Notes under the pieces: generated by a model
What the model saw: only the letters and a program-made list of their open reading frames with translations
What the model was told of the DNA's origin: nothing
Database searches by the model: none
Shown here: positions 16,732 to 26,243 of the stretch, in pieces
Layout of the letters: each line of letters begins with the position of its first letter
How positions within the stretch are numbered: position 1 is the first letter of the stretch
Translations under genes and position numbers: made by a program
Assembly: GCF_014490575.1 (NCBI RefSeq)
Contig: NZ_CP061033.1
Coordinates: forward strand, 620,001 to 684,000
Direction of reading: 5' to 3'
Origin: Corynebacterium zhongnanshanii
GTDB taxonomy: Bacteria; Actinomycetota; Actinomycetes; Mycobacteriales; Mycobacteriaceae
Length of the DNA stretch: 64,000 nucleotides

Positions 16732-18627
16732 TTATTCGCTGTCATCGTCTTCGTCGCCCTCCACATGGAAGCCGAAGGCTTTTAGTCGCTTGCGGTCAGC
16801 TGCGGACGAAGAACTCGTCAAGCGAAGAAGCTCACTATAAATCCCGCCCGAAGTGGCGAGCACGTCAGGCGAGCCGATCTCATCCACATGACCCTGATCC
16901 AAGGTGATGATGGTGTCCACGTCCGCGATCGTGGACAAACGGTGGGCGATCACAATCGTGGTACGCCCCTCCATCAACTTCTCCAGACCCGCCTGAACCA
17001 CACGCTCAGCCTTCGTATCCAACGCCGACGTAGCCTCATCGAGAACCAGGATCGGCGCATCCTTGAGCATCGCGCGTGCCACCGCAATGCGCTGCTTCTG
17101 GCCACCGGAGAGCCGCAAACCACGCTCGCCGATCACCGTGTCATAGCCATCGTTAAACTTCATGATGAAGTCATGGGCGAACGCATCCTTCGCAACCTGG
17201 ATGATCTGCTCTTCCGACGCCCCAGGATTGGCGTAGGCAATGTTTTCCCTGATCGTCCCGCTAAACAGCGCCGGCTCCTGGAAGACCACACCCACCGACC
17301 GGCGCACGTCAGCAGCCGACATCGTCGCGATGTCTCGACCACAGATGCGCAGCGTCCCCTCACTCGGCTCGTACAGGCCCAAGAGCAAGTTCACCAGCGT
17401 GGACTTTCCGCCACCAGACTCGCCCACCAACGCAACCTTCTCATTCGCCTCCGCCTGGAAAGTCACGCCGTGGATCACCGGCTCGCCAGCGGTGTAAGCA
17501 AACGTGATGTGGTCAAACTCCAATACGGGGGATCCGTCGGCCTGTGGCATGGGGCAGGCAGAGGGCGCGCTGTTGGCGTCGTTGGAGGACAATAACATCG
17601 TTCCTCCTGGCCTCGACGCATCGAGCAAGGCCTTCGGCGCGGAGCTTTCCTCCAGCTCATCCATGGCCATGAAGTACTCGCGGGAGCCCGCGGCGGCGCG
17701 CTGCGCGGTATCCACCATCCAACTCATCATCAGCGCAGGCTGGCGAGCCATCGTCACCAGCTGCAATAAAAACACCATGTCGCCAATCGAAAAGTGCCCG
17801 TGCAGCGTACGCCAAAATAGCGTGAAATAGATGGCAGCAAACACCAGATTAAGCCCGCCCAGGCGCAGCACATCCATGAAATGCCACCATCGCGATTGAG
17901 CCTTCGTGAGGCTGATCGTCTCGGCGAAATGAGACTGGAATAAACGCAATTCGCGCAGCTCCGTCACAAAGGACTTCACCACCTTCATCTGGCCAATAAC
18001 CTCGGCGAAACGGCCCTGCGCGGTATCAATGTGTTCGTTTTTGTCCTTCTCCCACACCATCCACTTCTTGGAGGTCAGCATTGTCAGATACAGATACATC
18101 GGGAAGATAACAGCCAACAGAATCGCCAAAGGCCAGTAGTAGATGGCCGTAATGATCAGAACCAAGGTGATGGTGAACATCATCGAGATGAAGTTGTTGG
18201 CGAACGACTTCACAAAGTCAGACAAGCCGAGGATTGAGCGATCCAAACGGGAAATAATCGTGCCCGTTACTTGCTTGTCATAGTAGGACTGTGGCAAGGA
18301 CAGCAATTTGGCGAAATAGCGATTAGAAAGAATCTGGCGCATCCGCATGGCCATCACATCGCCAAACCAGCCTCCGATATTCTGAATCACCGTGTGAGAT
18401 AGCTCCACCGCCAACAGCGTGAGAGCAAGCCACAACACAACGGAGGAGGCTTCATCAAGAGTGCTGTCGCCAGAAAAATGCCCCACGATGGTGTCCGTGG
18501 CCTGTTTCACCAAAAAAGGAGTGGTGAGCTGAAGCAGAGACACGCTGACGGCAGCCAGCGTGACGATCAGATAGAAGGGCCACAGCTCCTTCGTGGTGCG
18601 GAAAATACGGCCGAAAACTGAAAGCAT
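16732..18627 (-). CDS. ABC exporter, fused membrane and ATPase domains (half-transporter)
   Basis: 631 residues from the ATG at 18627. The first ~310 residues form a six-helix type I exporter membrane domain (LWPFYLIVTLAAVSVSLLQL onwards), and the C-terminal ATPase has Walker A GESGGGKST, signature LSGGQKQRIAVARAML, Walker B ILVLDEATSALD and the H-loop IVIAHRLSTI. A linker of about 40 residues is Ser/Pro-rich. It probably works as a homodimer exporting a lipid, peptide or drug; substrate unknown. It follows the C-S lyase gene by 60 nt on the same strand and may be co-transcribed. Confidence 0.93.
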   Translation of the reverse strand: MLSVFGRIFRTTKELWPFYLIVTLAAVSVSLLQLTTPFLVKQATDTIVGHFSGDSTLDEASSVVLWLALTLLAVELSHTVIQNIGGWFGDVMAMRMRQILSNRYFAKLLSLPQSYYDKQVTGTIISRLDRSILGLSDFVKSFANNFISMMFTITLVLIITAIYYWPLAILLAVIFPMYLYLTMLTSKKWMVWEKDKNEHIDTAQGRFAEVIGQMKVVKSFVTELRELRLFQSHFAETISLTKAQSRWWHFMDVLRLGGLNLVFAAIYFTLFWRTLHGHFSIGDMVFLLQLVTMARQPALMMSWMVDTAQRAAAGSREYFMAMDELEESSAPKALLDASRPGGTMLLSSNDANSAPSACPMPQADGSPVLEFDHITFAYTAGEPVIHGVTFQAEANEKVALVGESGGGKSTLVNLLLGLYEPSEGTLRICGRDIATMSAADVRRSVGVVFQEPALFSGTIRENIAYANPGASEEQIIQVAKDAFAHDFIMKFNDGYDTVIGERGLRLSGGQKQRIAVARAMLKDAPILVLDEATSALDTKAERVVQAGLEKLMEGRTTIVIAHRLSTIADVDTIITLDQGHVDEIGSPDVLATSGGIYSELLRLTSSSSAADRKRLKAFGFHVEGDEDDDSE

Positions 18628-18687
18628 GACACGAGTTTCTTTGTGAAGTCTTCGAGGCACACGATCGTTTCGGCAGGTGGGCTTGGC

Positions 18688-19929
18688 CTACTGGCTGTTG
18701 GCCTCCTGGCTGAAGTCTGCAGCCGCGATCCGATCGAAGGCCTCGTTCAAAATTTCTTGGGAAGTAGCAAAATTAACACGGATGTGTCCCTGACCCAACG
18801 TGGGGCTAAACGTTGTGCCTTCGCTCACGACCACGCGGGCCTTCTCCAGGATCTTCGCCGCAGGTTTGTCAGCCAGGCCCGCTACCTTCCGAAGGTCCAC
18901 CCACAGCAGGAAGCTAGCCTCCGGACGAATGATTCGCGCACCCGGCAACACCTCGGGCAGCCGGCGCTCGATCAGGTCCAGATTGCTGGAGAGGTATTCC
19001 AGCTCGTTATCCAGCCATTCCTCACCCTCGTTGTAGGCCGCAGCTGTGGCGATCATGCCCAGGGTGGATGCCTCGCCCGTGCGCAGGTTGTGCACTTGAG
19101 CCATCGTCCGCCGGTCCTCCTCGTTGGTGAAGATCATCTGCGCGCAGCGCAGGCCTGCGGTGTTCCATCCCTTGGAGGAGGCGATGACCGTCACGGTCAC
19201 GCGTGCCGCCGTCTCGCTTATGGAAGCGGTGGGGGTGTGCTGGGCAGGGGAGTACACCACGGGTGCGTGAATCTCATCGCTGATCAGCCGTACGTTGTAC
19301 TTATCGGCCAGCTCCACCAGGCGCTCCAGCTCCTCGGGGCGGAAAGAGCGGCCCAGTGGGTTGTAAGGGTTGCACAGAATCATCGAGCCCACGCCGTGGG
19401 GGTTCTTGGTGGAGGCGAAGGCTTCCTCCAGGGCGTCGTAGTCAAAGCCCCACTCCACGTCCTCAGGGTCACTTGCGCCGGGCTTCGGCCGCTGCACCAT
19501 CTCAACCAGGACCGACGGGCGGTTGGTGGCCGTCGGGATGTCGAAGAACGGGTAGTAGGACGGCACGCAATTGATGATGTCGCTGCCTTCCGGCGTGAGT
19601 TCGTCGATAGCCACGGCCACGCCTTTCACCACGTCGGGAACCACCCGGATCCAGGAAGGGTCTACTTCCCACTGGAAGCGGCGCTGAAGGAAGCCGGCCA
19701 GGGCTGGCGGGACCTCGGCTTCTTCGGCGTGATAGCCGAAATACTCCCGGTCCACGGCCTGGTTAATGGCCTTGGACACCGCGGGGCAGGTTTCGAAATC
19801 GGACTCGGCGACCCACAGGGGCAGCGCGTCCTGTGGGTACCGGGACCACTTCATTGTCCCTCGGGCGCGGAGCTGGTCCAGGGTGGGGAAGGTGATCTGT
19901 GCGTCTGGGTTACCTGCTGGAGTAGACAT
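18688..19929 (-). CDS. MalY/PatB-type PLP-dependent C-S lyase (cystathionine beta-lyase/aminotransferase)
   Basis: 413 residues from the ATG at 19929; a TATAGT -10 element lies 7 nt before it. Fold-type I aminotransferase: YFGYHAEE near residue 65, CNPYNPLGR, SDEIHAPVVY, and the PLP lysine in SSKGWNTAGL. The family cleaves cystathionine or cysteine conjugates to give homocysteine or pyruvate, ammonia and a thiol; the corynebacterial representative AecD does this and confers S-(2-aminoethyl)cysteine resistance. The tetrapyrrole-like repressor role of E. coli MalY is not implied. Upstream of the ABC exporter. Confidence 0.88.
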   Translation of the reverse strand: MSTPAGNPDAQITFPTLDQLRARGTMKWSRYPQDALPLWVAESDFETCPAVSKAINQAVDREYFGYHAEEAEVPPALAGFLQRRFQWEVDPSWIRVVPDVVKGVAVAIDELTPEGSDIINCVPSYYPFFDIPTATNRPSVLVEMVQRPKPGASDPEDVEWGFDYDALEEAFASTKNPHGVGSMILCNPYNPLGRSFRPEELERLVELADKYNVRLISDEIHAPVVYSPAQHTPTASISETAARVTVTVIASSKGWNTAGLRCAQMIFTNEEDRRTMAQVHNLRTGEASTLGMIATAAAYNEGEEWLDNELEYLSSNLDLIERRLPEVLPGARIIRPEASFLLWVDLRKVAGLADKPAAKILEKARVVVSEGTTFSPTLGQGHIRVNFATSQEILNEAFDRIAAADFSQEANSQ

Positions 19930-19936
19930 GCCCACC

Positions 19937-19942
19937 ACTATA
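19937..19942 (-). promoter_or_regulatory. -10 element of the C-S lyase gene
   Basis: TATAGT on the minus strand, 7 nt before the ATG at 19929; consistent with leaderless transcription. Confidence 0.5.
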
Positions 19943-19990
19943 GACCATGCTGTCTAGTTTGTGTGCGATCTGTGCCACACGAGAGCGTGC

Positions 19991-21478
19991 CTACGCCTGC
20001 TCATCAGCAGGAATAGGGGGATAGTGCTCGCGGATAAAACGCAAAGAATCCCGAGCATCCTCGCTATGCCTATCGGACAAAAACACCTCACGCACCGTCC
20101 GCGTCCCCTGGCGCTCATACGGCTCCCACGGTAAATCATTGCCGCGGGCAAATCCCACCACCAGTCGATGAAGCTCATCAGCGACAGGCTGAAGCCCCTC
20201 CACCGAATTCTTCCCACAAAACATCGTGGAAAAACCTGGATTGGACTTCAGGGCATCAAAAACCAGGGGAATATCCGCACAGTGCCCCGCAACGGGAACA
20301 AAATCACTACCCGGATCCACCTCACCACTGCGATAGAGCAGCGCCCACTGCGGTGCCTGAGCACCTGCCGCCTGCGCATCACGCCTGCGCTCCAGAATCT
20401 GGGACATGAAACGCAGAATCGTGGAATTGCCGATAGCGCGTCCCGCAGAATGCTCAGGATCGACAGCCTTTAACGGCGCGCCCACAGCTTTTGCCGCCAC
20501 CAGCTTCACGCCTTTGGCCATCAAGCGCTGGCCCACAGAACCCTCTTGTGCCTTCTGATCCGCCCATTTTGCCAAAGGGAATTGATCAAACTCCGCCTCC
20601 AGCCCGGTGACGAGCAGCGGGATATCGGCCATTCTGCGAGCGTGAAGCGGATACGGGCCGGCGGCAATATCCCTGGAATAGCGACGAGCGAAAGTCCGAT
20701 ACGCCTCCGTCAACTCCTCCTCGCTCAATTCTTCCTTTTTATTTTTATTATTCGACGCCGAGCGCAACATTTTCTCAGCCACCGGCCCACGCTTAGCCCA
20801 TCCAGATCGAGGCAAACCGGGAGACATGATCATGGCCCGATGAATAAGGGACTCCTCCGTCACCTCCGGCCGGGTCAGCACCATACTGAGCAGCCCACCA
20901 CCGGCCGACTGGCCCATGGCCAACACCTTCGTGGGATCCCCACCAAACGCCGCAATGTTCTTCTGCACCCACCGCAACGCACACAGCACGTCCTGCACGC
21001 CCCGAAACTCGGGTGCATACTTGGGATCCGCCTCCGCTGCTGTGTCAGGAATCTGCGATGGAAGGAAGCCGTCAAAACGCTTCCGGTAGTTCATCGTCAC
21101 GTACACCACACCATCCCTGGCGAAGGAATCCCCGCGATAGATCGGCTCGTCCGCGTGACCATGCTCGAAGCGACCACCGTGGAGATACACCACCACGGGA
21201 CATCCCTCGGCGCGCTCGGCAGGCGCACACACAGACAGTGTGAGGTCCGTGTGGTTTTTCTCCTCATGGAGAGGAATGGGGTTCGGGAGGCAGGCGTCGA
21301 ATAATTCATCAGACACATAGGGCACAGGATCGCTGAAACGATCCCGCATCGTCTCTGGCTGCCGAGCAAAAGGAATGCAGGACCAATGCGCCGCGACCGG
21401 GCCGCGCCACCCCCGCGCCACTCCGGAGGTGGTGCGCACATCCAAGGACGGGGACGGGATACAGCGGGGATTATTCAT
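19991..21478 (-). CDS. Type B carboxylesterase
   Basis: 495 residues from the ATG at 21478 (an ATG at 21487 is possible). Alpha/beta-hydrolase of the carboxylesterase type B family: oxyanion-hole segment VVVYLHGGRFEHG, GVQDVLCALRWVQKNIAAFGGDP, and the nucleophile elbow GQSAGGG; a histidine in VAGHCADIPLVF fits the catalytic position. No signal peptide, so probably cytoplasmic. Divergent from the M3 peptidase gene across about 80 nt; a TAGGAT element 7 nt before the ATG could be its -10. Confidence 0.88.
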   Translation of the reverse strand: MNNPRCIPSPSLDVRTTSGVARGWRGPVAAHWSCIPFARQPETMRDRFSDPVPYVSDELFDACLPNPIPLHEEKNHTDLTLSVCAPAERAEGCPVVVYLHGGRFEHGHADEPIYRGDSFARDGVVYVTMNYRKRFDGFLPSQIPDTAAEADPKYAPEFRGVQDVLCALRWVQKNIAAFGGDPTKVLAMGQSAGGGLLSMVLTRPEVTEESLIHRAMIMSPGLPRSGWAKRGPVAEKMLRSASNNKNKKEELSEEELTEAYRTFARRYSRDIAAGPYPLHARRMADIPLLVTGLEAEFDQFPLAKWADQKAQEGSVGQRLMAKGVKLVAAKAVGAPLKAVDPEHSAGRAIGNSTILRFMSQILERRRDAQAAGAQAPQWALLYRSGEVDPGSDFVPVAGHCADIPLVFDALKSNPGFSTMFCGKNSVEGLQPVADELHRLVVGFARGNDLPWEPYERQGTRTVREVFLSDRHSEDARDSLRFIREHYPPIPADEQA

Positions 21479-21485
21479 GCGTTTC

Positions 21486-21491
21486 ATCCTA
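21486..21491 (-). promoter_or_regulatory. Candidate -10 element, carboxylesterase gene
   Basis: TAGGAT on the minus strand, 7 nt before the ATG at 21478. The same bases could act as a weak Shine-Dalgarno (AGGA), so this is uncertain. Confidence 0.35.
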
Positions 21492-21544
21492 ACCAGTGCG
21501 AGCAACGCCCACAGAGGAAATGCTCAGAAGCATTCGCCGTCAAT

Positions 21545-21550
21545 TACAGT
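21545..21550 (+). promoter_or_regulatory. Candidate -10 element, M3 peptidase gene
   Basis: TACAGT 8 nt before the ATG at 21559; no Shine-Dalgarno, so probably leaderless. Confidence 0.4.
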
Positions 21551-21558
21551 GGACACCT

Positions 21559-23688
21559 ATGGACATACTGGATTACTTCGCCACCCCCTCAGAACTCGAT
21601 TATGAGCTACCGGACTTCGCCGTGATCGAGACCCTTGTAGAACAGGACGCGATTGTTCCAGCCCTGCGCACAGCGTTAGACGACCACGCGGCGGAAATTG
21701 CCGCGATCGTGGACAATCCAGACACGCCGACGTGGGAGAACACGTTCGAAGCGCTTGAAGCATCCGGGCAGATGCTGGGCCGAGTCCTGGCGATCGTCTA
21801 CAACTACTCCGGCACGATGGCGACCGACACGGTCGTGGCCCTCGAAGAGGAGGTCTCGCCGCTGGTTGCGGAGCACTACTCGCAGTTGTACTTACACGAG
21901 GAGCTGTGGACACGCATCCAGGCCATCCCGCAGCAGCCGGACGGTAGTGAGGAAGCGGCCCTACAGAAACACTGGACGCGCCGGTTTATCCGCGGCGGGG
22001 CTGAACTGGACGCCCAACAGCGACGCGAGCTGCAGGACATCGACTCCCGCCTGGCCACCTTAAACACCCGCTTCGGCAACCAGCTGCAGCAGGCCACGCG
22101 CCAGGCTGCGGTGCTGTTGACCGACGACGCCCACACCGCAGGGCTCAGCGAGTCAGAGAAGGCCAGCCTGCACCACCTGGCCATTGAGGAAGGGGCGATT
22201 GCCGAAGGCGAGGCCGGATGGCTGATCCGGCTGGGCCTGCCCAGTGTGCAGCCGATTCTTGAGCGTTTGGATAATCCCGAGGCACGTGAGCTGGTGCACC
22301 AGGCATCCCTGAACCGCGCGGCGGGCACCACGGACAGTATCGTGTTGGAGATCGTGCGGCTGCGGGCGCGCCGGGCTCGTTTGCTGGGGTATGACCATCA
22401 TGCAGCGTTCGTGGTGGAGGAAGAGACGGCCGGCGAGGTGGATGCGGTGCGGACGCTTCTGGATCAGGTGACCCCCGCTGCGGTGGCCAATGCGCACAGT
22501 GAATACAAGCACGTGCAGGACCTCGCGGCTGTCAGTGGGGAAGAGGGGACTATCCGCGCTGCGGATTGGCCGTACTGGTCCGGGAAGCTGCGCGCGGAAC
22601 AGTTGGACGTGGATGAAGAGGAGGTGAAGAAGTACTTCCCGCTGGAGCGGGTGCTGGTGGACGGCGCGTTCTTTGCTGCCGAGCGCCTGTACAACATTTC
22701 CGTGGTGCCGCGGCCGGATCTGAAGGGCTACCACGAGGACGTCCAGGTGTGGGAGATTATCGACAACGCCGTGGCGGGCGCGAAGGGACAGGAGCACGCA
22801 GGTATCGGATTGCTGCTGACCGACATGTACGCACGATCCACCAAGCGGGGTGGCGCGTGGATGAGCAGCTTCGTCGATCAATCCAACCTGATTGGGCAGG
22901 CCCCCGTGGTGGTTAACGTCCTCAATATCGACAAGCCCAGCGACGGCCAGCCGGCGCTGCTGACCATGGATGAGGTGGCGACCGTGTTCCACGAGTTCGG
23001 CCACGCCTTGCACGGACTGCTGTCCGACGTGCGCTACCCCAGCCTGTCGGGGACCAGCGTGCCTCGAGACTTCGTGGAGTTCCCCAGCCAGATCAATGAA
23101 AACTGGGCGCTGGAGCCGGAGGTGCTGGCCAACTACGCCCGCCACGTGGAGACCGGGGAGCCGCTTCCCTCCGAATGGGTGGCCACCGTGCGCGCCCAAT
23201 CCCAGTGGGCTCAAGGCTTTGCGACCACCGAATACCTGGCCGCGTGCTGGCTGGACCTGGCCTGGCACAGCCTGTCCGTCGAGGAAGCGGATGCGATCAC
23301 CGACGTTGAGACTTTCGAGGCTGAGGCGCTGGAGGCTGCCGGTGTGGCGATGGACGGGCTGGTGGCCTCCCGCTATCGCTCCCAGTACTTCAATCACATC
23401 TTCTCCGGAGGCTACTCGGCAGACTACTGGTCCTACCTGTGGGCGGAGGTGTTGGACGCCGATGGTTTTCAGGCGTTTGTGGACACGGGTGCGGCCCGGG
23501 GAGACAATCCACTGAGCACCGGAGACATTGACGCGGATGACGTGGCCTTCGCCGGTGAACGCTTCCGCCGCATGATCCTGTCCAGGGGAGCTACCATCGA
23601 CTTCAACGATGCCTTCTGGATGTTCCGCGGCCAGCAAAAGAGCGTGGAGCCTCTGCTGCAACGCCGCGGTCTGTCCGGCGTGGTGTAG
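21559..23688 (+). CDS. M3-family zinc oligopeptidase (Dcp/oligopeptidase A type)
   Basis: 709 residues from the ATG at 21559. An earlier ATG at 21520 has GAGGAA directly against it, too close to serve. The zinc motif is HEFGHALH with the first histidine at residue 478, followed by the third ligand region EFPSQINENW. The long helical N-terminal half and total length fit M3 peptidases, which degrade short peptides in the cytoplasm. A small membrane-protein gene follows directly. Confidence 0.95.
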   Translation: MDILDYFATPSELDYELPDFAVIETLVEQDAIVPALRTALDDHAAEIAAIVDNPDTPTWENTFEALEASGQMLGRVLAIVYNYSGTMATDTVVALEEEVSPLVAEHYSQLYLHEELWTRIQAIPQQPDGSEEAALQKHWTRRFIRGGAELDAQQRRELQDIDSRLATLNTRFGNQLQQATRQAAVLLTDDAHTAGLSESEKASLHHLAIEEGAIAEGEAGWLIRLGLPSVQPILERLDNPEARELVHQASLNRAAGTTDSIVLEIVRLRARRARLLGYDHHAAFVVEEETAGEVDAVRTLLDQVTPAAVANAHSEYKHVQDLAAVSGEEGTIRAADWPYWSGKLRAEQLDVDEEEVKKYFPLERVLVDGAFFAAERLYNISVVPRPDLKGYHEDVQVWEIIDNAVAGAKGQEHAGIGLLLTDMYARSTKRGGAWMSSFVDQSNLIGQAPVVVNVLNIDKPSDGQPALLTMDEVATVFHEFGHALHGLLSDVRYPSLSGTSVPRDFVEFPSQINENWALEPEVLANYARHVETGEPLPSEWVATVRAQSQWAQGFATTEYLAACWLDLAWHSLSVEEADAITDVETFEAEALEAAGVAMDGLVASRYRSQYFNHIFSGGYSADYWSYLWAEVLDADGFQAFVDTGAARGDNPLSTGDIDADDVAFAGERFRRMILSRGATIDFNDAFWMFRGQQKSVEPLLQRRGLSGVV

Positions 23689-23696
23689 GACATGTG

Positions 23697-23951
23697 ATGG
23701 AAACTTTCTTCAACTGGCTCATTAATGCCCCCGTGTGGATTCAAACGCCGTTGGTCTTGGCGGTGATGCTGCCCCTGTGTACGGGGGTGGCGTTGGTTCT
23801 GTGCCGTGCGGCTCGTCTGGTGTTGCCTGTGGATGAGGGTGAGCGGAGGTATGTGGAGGCGGGTTCTGGAACGGAGTCTGCCTCGGGAGAAGCGTTAGTC
23901 TCCGCAGGGGAGTCTGTATCGAGAAAGGAGGGTCACCCAGATGAAGCATAA
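23697..23951 (+). CDS. Small single-pass membrane protein
   Basis: 84 residues from the ATG at 23697; GTAGGA lies about 6 nt before. One hydrophobic helix, WIQTPLVLAVMLPLCTGVALVL, follows a short N-terminus; the tail is acidic and Ser/Gly-rich. No recognised family. It begins 8 nt after the M3 peptidase stop and its end overlaps a smaller gene at 23941, so the three are likely one transcript. Confidence 0.6.
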   Translation: METFFNWLINAPVWIQTPLVLAVMLPLCTGVALVLCRAARLVLPVDEGERRYVEAGSGTESASGEALVSAGESVSRKEGHPDEA

Positions 23952-24027
23952 TTCCAAGGTGCGTCAGGCACTTGTGCTGCTGATCGTTATTCTGCTGGTT
24001 GCGTGGGTCGCGAGTAATTTCTTCTGA
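23941..24027 (+). CDS. 28-residue membrane peptide
   Basis: A short gene coding 28 residues: MKHNSKVRQ, then a helix ALVLLIVILLVAWVASNFF to the stop TGA. The ATG is preceded by AAAGGAGGGT at 23924-23933, a nearly perfect Shine-Dalgarno, 9 nt away, much stronger than that of the neighbours. It overlaps the end of the previous small membrane-protein gene by 11 nt in another frame. The positive N-terminus and single helix suggest an inner-membrane microprotein. Function unknown. Confidence 0.65.
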   Translation: MKHNSKVRQALVLLIVILLVAWVASNFF

Positions 24028-24252
24028 TGTGTACCAAAATATAAAGCCCCATAAAACAGGTGTTGAATACTAAATATTTGCGCTCGCAATGAATAGGTTT
24101 TAAAACTAAAGTGTGCGTAAAAAATAAGCACTGAGTTCTGTAACCTGTGTCGCAATTCACAGTAAAACCCGGTATGCTTCACCTCAGTACACCCCAGGGT
24201 GAACTGTAAAGACTCGGGCACATAGATAAAGCCGCACACGATAAGGAGAAAT

Positions 24253-26082
24253 ATGTCGACGTACACCACTGATGCGCTGTACACCGTTGGAGACGCAGAG
24301 TCCTGCCTCACCGCCGTCCGTGACCGGGTGGATGAGTTTGGCTCGGACACCCTGTTCTCCCGTCCAGTGGGCTACGACTGGGAAGATGTCAGCATCGCCC
24401 AGTTCCTGGACGAGGTGTACTCCGTTGCCCGTGGCCTGATCGCCCTGGGGATTGAGAAGGGCGACCGCGTGGTCATCATGTCCGAAACTCGCTACGAGTG
24501 GACCCTGGTGGATTACGCCGTGGCGGCCGCAGGCGCCATCTCCGTGCCTATCTACTCGTCCTCCTCCACCTCCCAGTGCGAGTGGATCGTTGGTAACTCT
24601 GGATCCCGTATCGCCTTCGGTGAAAATGACGAATACTGCGGCCGCCTGAACACCTTCCTGAATAAGGGCGAGCGCGTCGACAACAACGCCTCCCTGGAGC
24701 ACGTCTTCAACATCAACGCCGGTGGAATTGACGACGTCATCGCCAAGGGTAAGGAAGCGGGCATCACCCAGGACCAGGTTGAGGAGCGCATCGCCGCCAC
24801 CAAGTCCTCTGACGTGGCAACCATCGTGTACACCTCGGGAACCACCGGCCGCCCCAAGGGTTGCCGTCTGACCAACTCCAACCTGCTGTCCGAGGTGCGC
24901 GGCCTGCACACTCACCCCATCGGTGCTGCGCTGGAGCCGGGTGTGACCTCCCTGACCTTCCTGCCGCTGGCACACGTGCTGGCGCGCGCCGTATCCAACC
25001 TGTTCATCGTGGCTGGCGCGCAGCAGACCCACTGGTCGGACATGGGAACCATCGTCAACGAGTTCCAGCGCTCCGAGCCGAACGTCATCCTGGCCGTGCC
25101 ACGCATCTTCGAGAAGGTGCATGCCGGCGTGAAGCACAAGGCCACCGACGGTGGCGGTCCGAAGGCGAAGATCTTCTTGCGTGCCGAGGAAACCGCCATC
25201 GAATACTCCCGCGCCCTCGATACGGACAAGGGTCCAAGCCTGGGCCTGAAGGCACGCAAGGCTGTCTTTGACAAGCTGGTGTACGGCAAGATCCGCGCTG
25301 CCCTCGGTGGCGAGCTGGCCTACTGCATCTCCGGTGGATCCGCGTTGAACGCAGAACTGATGCACTTCTTCCGCGGCGCTGGCGTGTACATCTACGAGGG
25401 CTACGGCCTGACCGAATCCACCGCCGCGGTGGCCGTGAACTTTGAGCCGAACAACATCATCGGCACCGTCGGTCGCCCCGTGGGCGGCAACACCATCCGC
25501 ATCGCCGAAGACGGAGAGATTGAGCTCAAGGGTTCTGTGATCTTCGATGGTTACTGGAACAACGAAGAAGCAACCAAGGAAGCATTCACCGAGGACGGCT
25601 TCTACCGCACCGGTGACTTGGGCGAGCTGCTGCCGTCTGGCCACCTCAAGATCACCGGCCGCAAGAAGGAGATCATCGTCACCGCCGGTGGTAAGAACGT
25701 CTCCCCAGGACCTATGGAGGACATTCTGCGCGCAGCTCCGCTGATCTCCCAGGCAATGGTTGTGGGAGACGACCAGAAGTTCGTGGGTGCGCTGATCTCC
25801 CTGGACGAGGATGCTGTCAAGGCGTGGAAGAGCGAGCACAATATCCCAGAGCACACCAGCATCCGGGAACTGGCCAAGAACTCCAACCTGCGTTCCGAGA
25901 TTCAGGATGCCGTGAACAAGGCCAACCTGAGCGTGTCCCACACCGAGGGTATTAAGAAGTTCCGCATTGTTGCCCGCGACTTCTCCGAGGAAAAGGGCGA
26001 AGTGACCCCATCCATGAAGCTGAAGCGCTTCGCTATTTCGGAAAACTTCGCCGACGATATTGCCCGCATCTACAACGGCTAG
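24253..26082 (+). CDS. fadD: Long-chain fatty-acid-CoA ligase (FadD15-like AMP-forming synthetase)
   Basis: 609 residues, ATG with AAGGAGA 5-6 nt upstream. ANL superfamily: the P-loop YTSGTTGRPKG, FLPLAHVLAR, the EGYGLTES motif, YRTGDLGEL and the hinge GRKKEIIVTAGGKN, ending with PSMKLKR that holds the catalytic lysine. It activates fatty acids to acyl-CoA through acyl-adenylate, for lipid synthesis or degradation. A clear terminator follows. The 225-nt AT-rich upstream region (24028-24252) holds no gene and is presumably its promoter and control region. Confidence 0.95.
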   Translation: MSTYTTDALYTVGDAESCLTAVRDRVDEFGSDTLFSRPVGYDWEDVSIAQFLDEVYSVARGLIALGIEKGDRVVIMSETRYEWTLVDYAVAAAGAISVPIYSSSSTSQCEWIVGNSGSRIAFGENDEYCGRLNTFLNKGERVDNNASLEHVFNINAGGIDDVIAKGKEAGITQDQVEERIAATKSSDVATIVYTSGTTGRPKGCRLTNSNLLSEVRGLHTHPIGAALEPGVTSLTFLPLAHVLARAVSNLFIVAGAQQTHWSDMGTIVNEFQRSEPNVILAVPRIFEKVHAGVKHKATDGGGPKAKIFLRAEETAIEYSRALDTDKGPSLGLKARKAVFDKLVYGKIRAALGGELAYCISGGSALNAELMHFFRGAGVYIYEGYGLTESTAAVAVNFEPNNIIGTVGRPVGGNTIRIAEDGEIELKGSVIFDGYWNNEEATKEAFTEDGFYRTGDLGELLPSGHLKITGRKKEIIVTAGGKNVSPGPMEDILRAAPLISQAMVVGDDQKFVGALISLDEDAVKAWKSEHNIPEHTSIRELAKNSNLRSEIQDAVNKANLSVSHTEGIKKFRIVARDFSEEKGEVTPSMKLKRFAISENFADDIARIYNG

Positions 26083-26108
26083 GCGATACCCCTCGACCGC
26101 ATAAAATT

Positions 26109-26163
26109 CACCTCCATCGGCCAAGCCTCCCCGGCTTGACGGTGGAGGTGCTTTATTGTTTGT
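26109..26163 (+). terminator. Rho-independent terminator of fadD
   Basis: CACCTCCA (26109-26116) pairs with TGGAGGTG (26143-26150), with further pairing of GCCAAGCC/GGCTTG inside the stem, then CTTTATTGTTTG. Confidence 0.85.
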
Positions 26164-26243
26164 GCATACAAGCTCTGGGCGGCCAGAGCTTTGAATGTTC
26201 CTTCAGTAAGGAACCCCACAGTGACGAGGAGAGGAGTGGGCGC

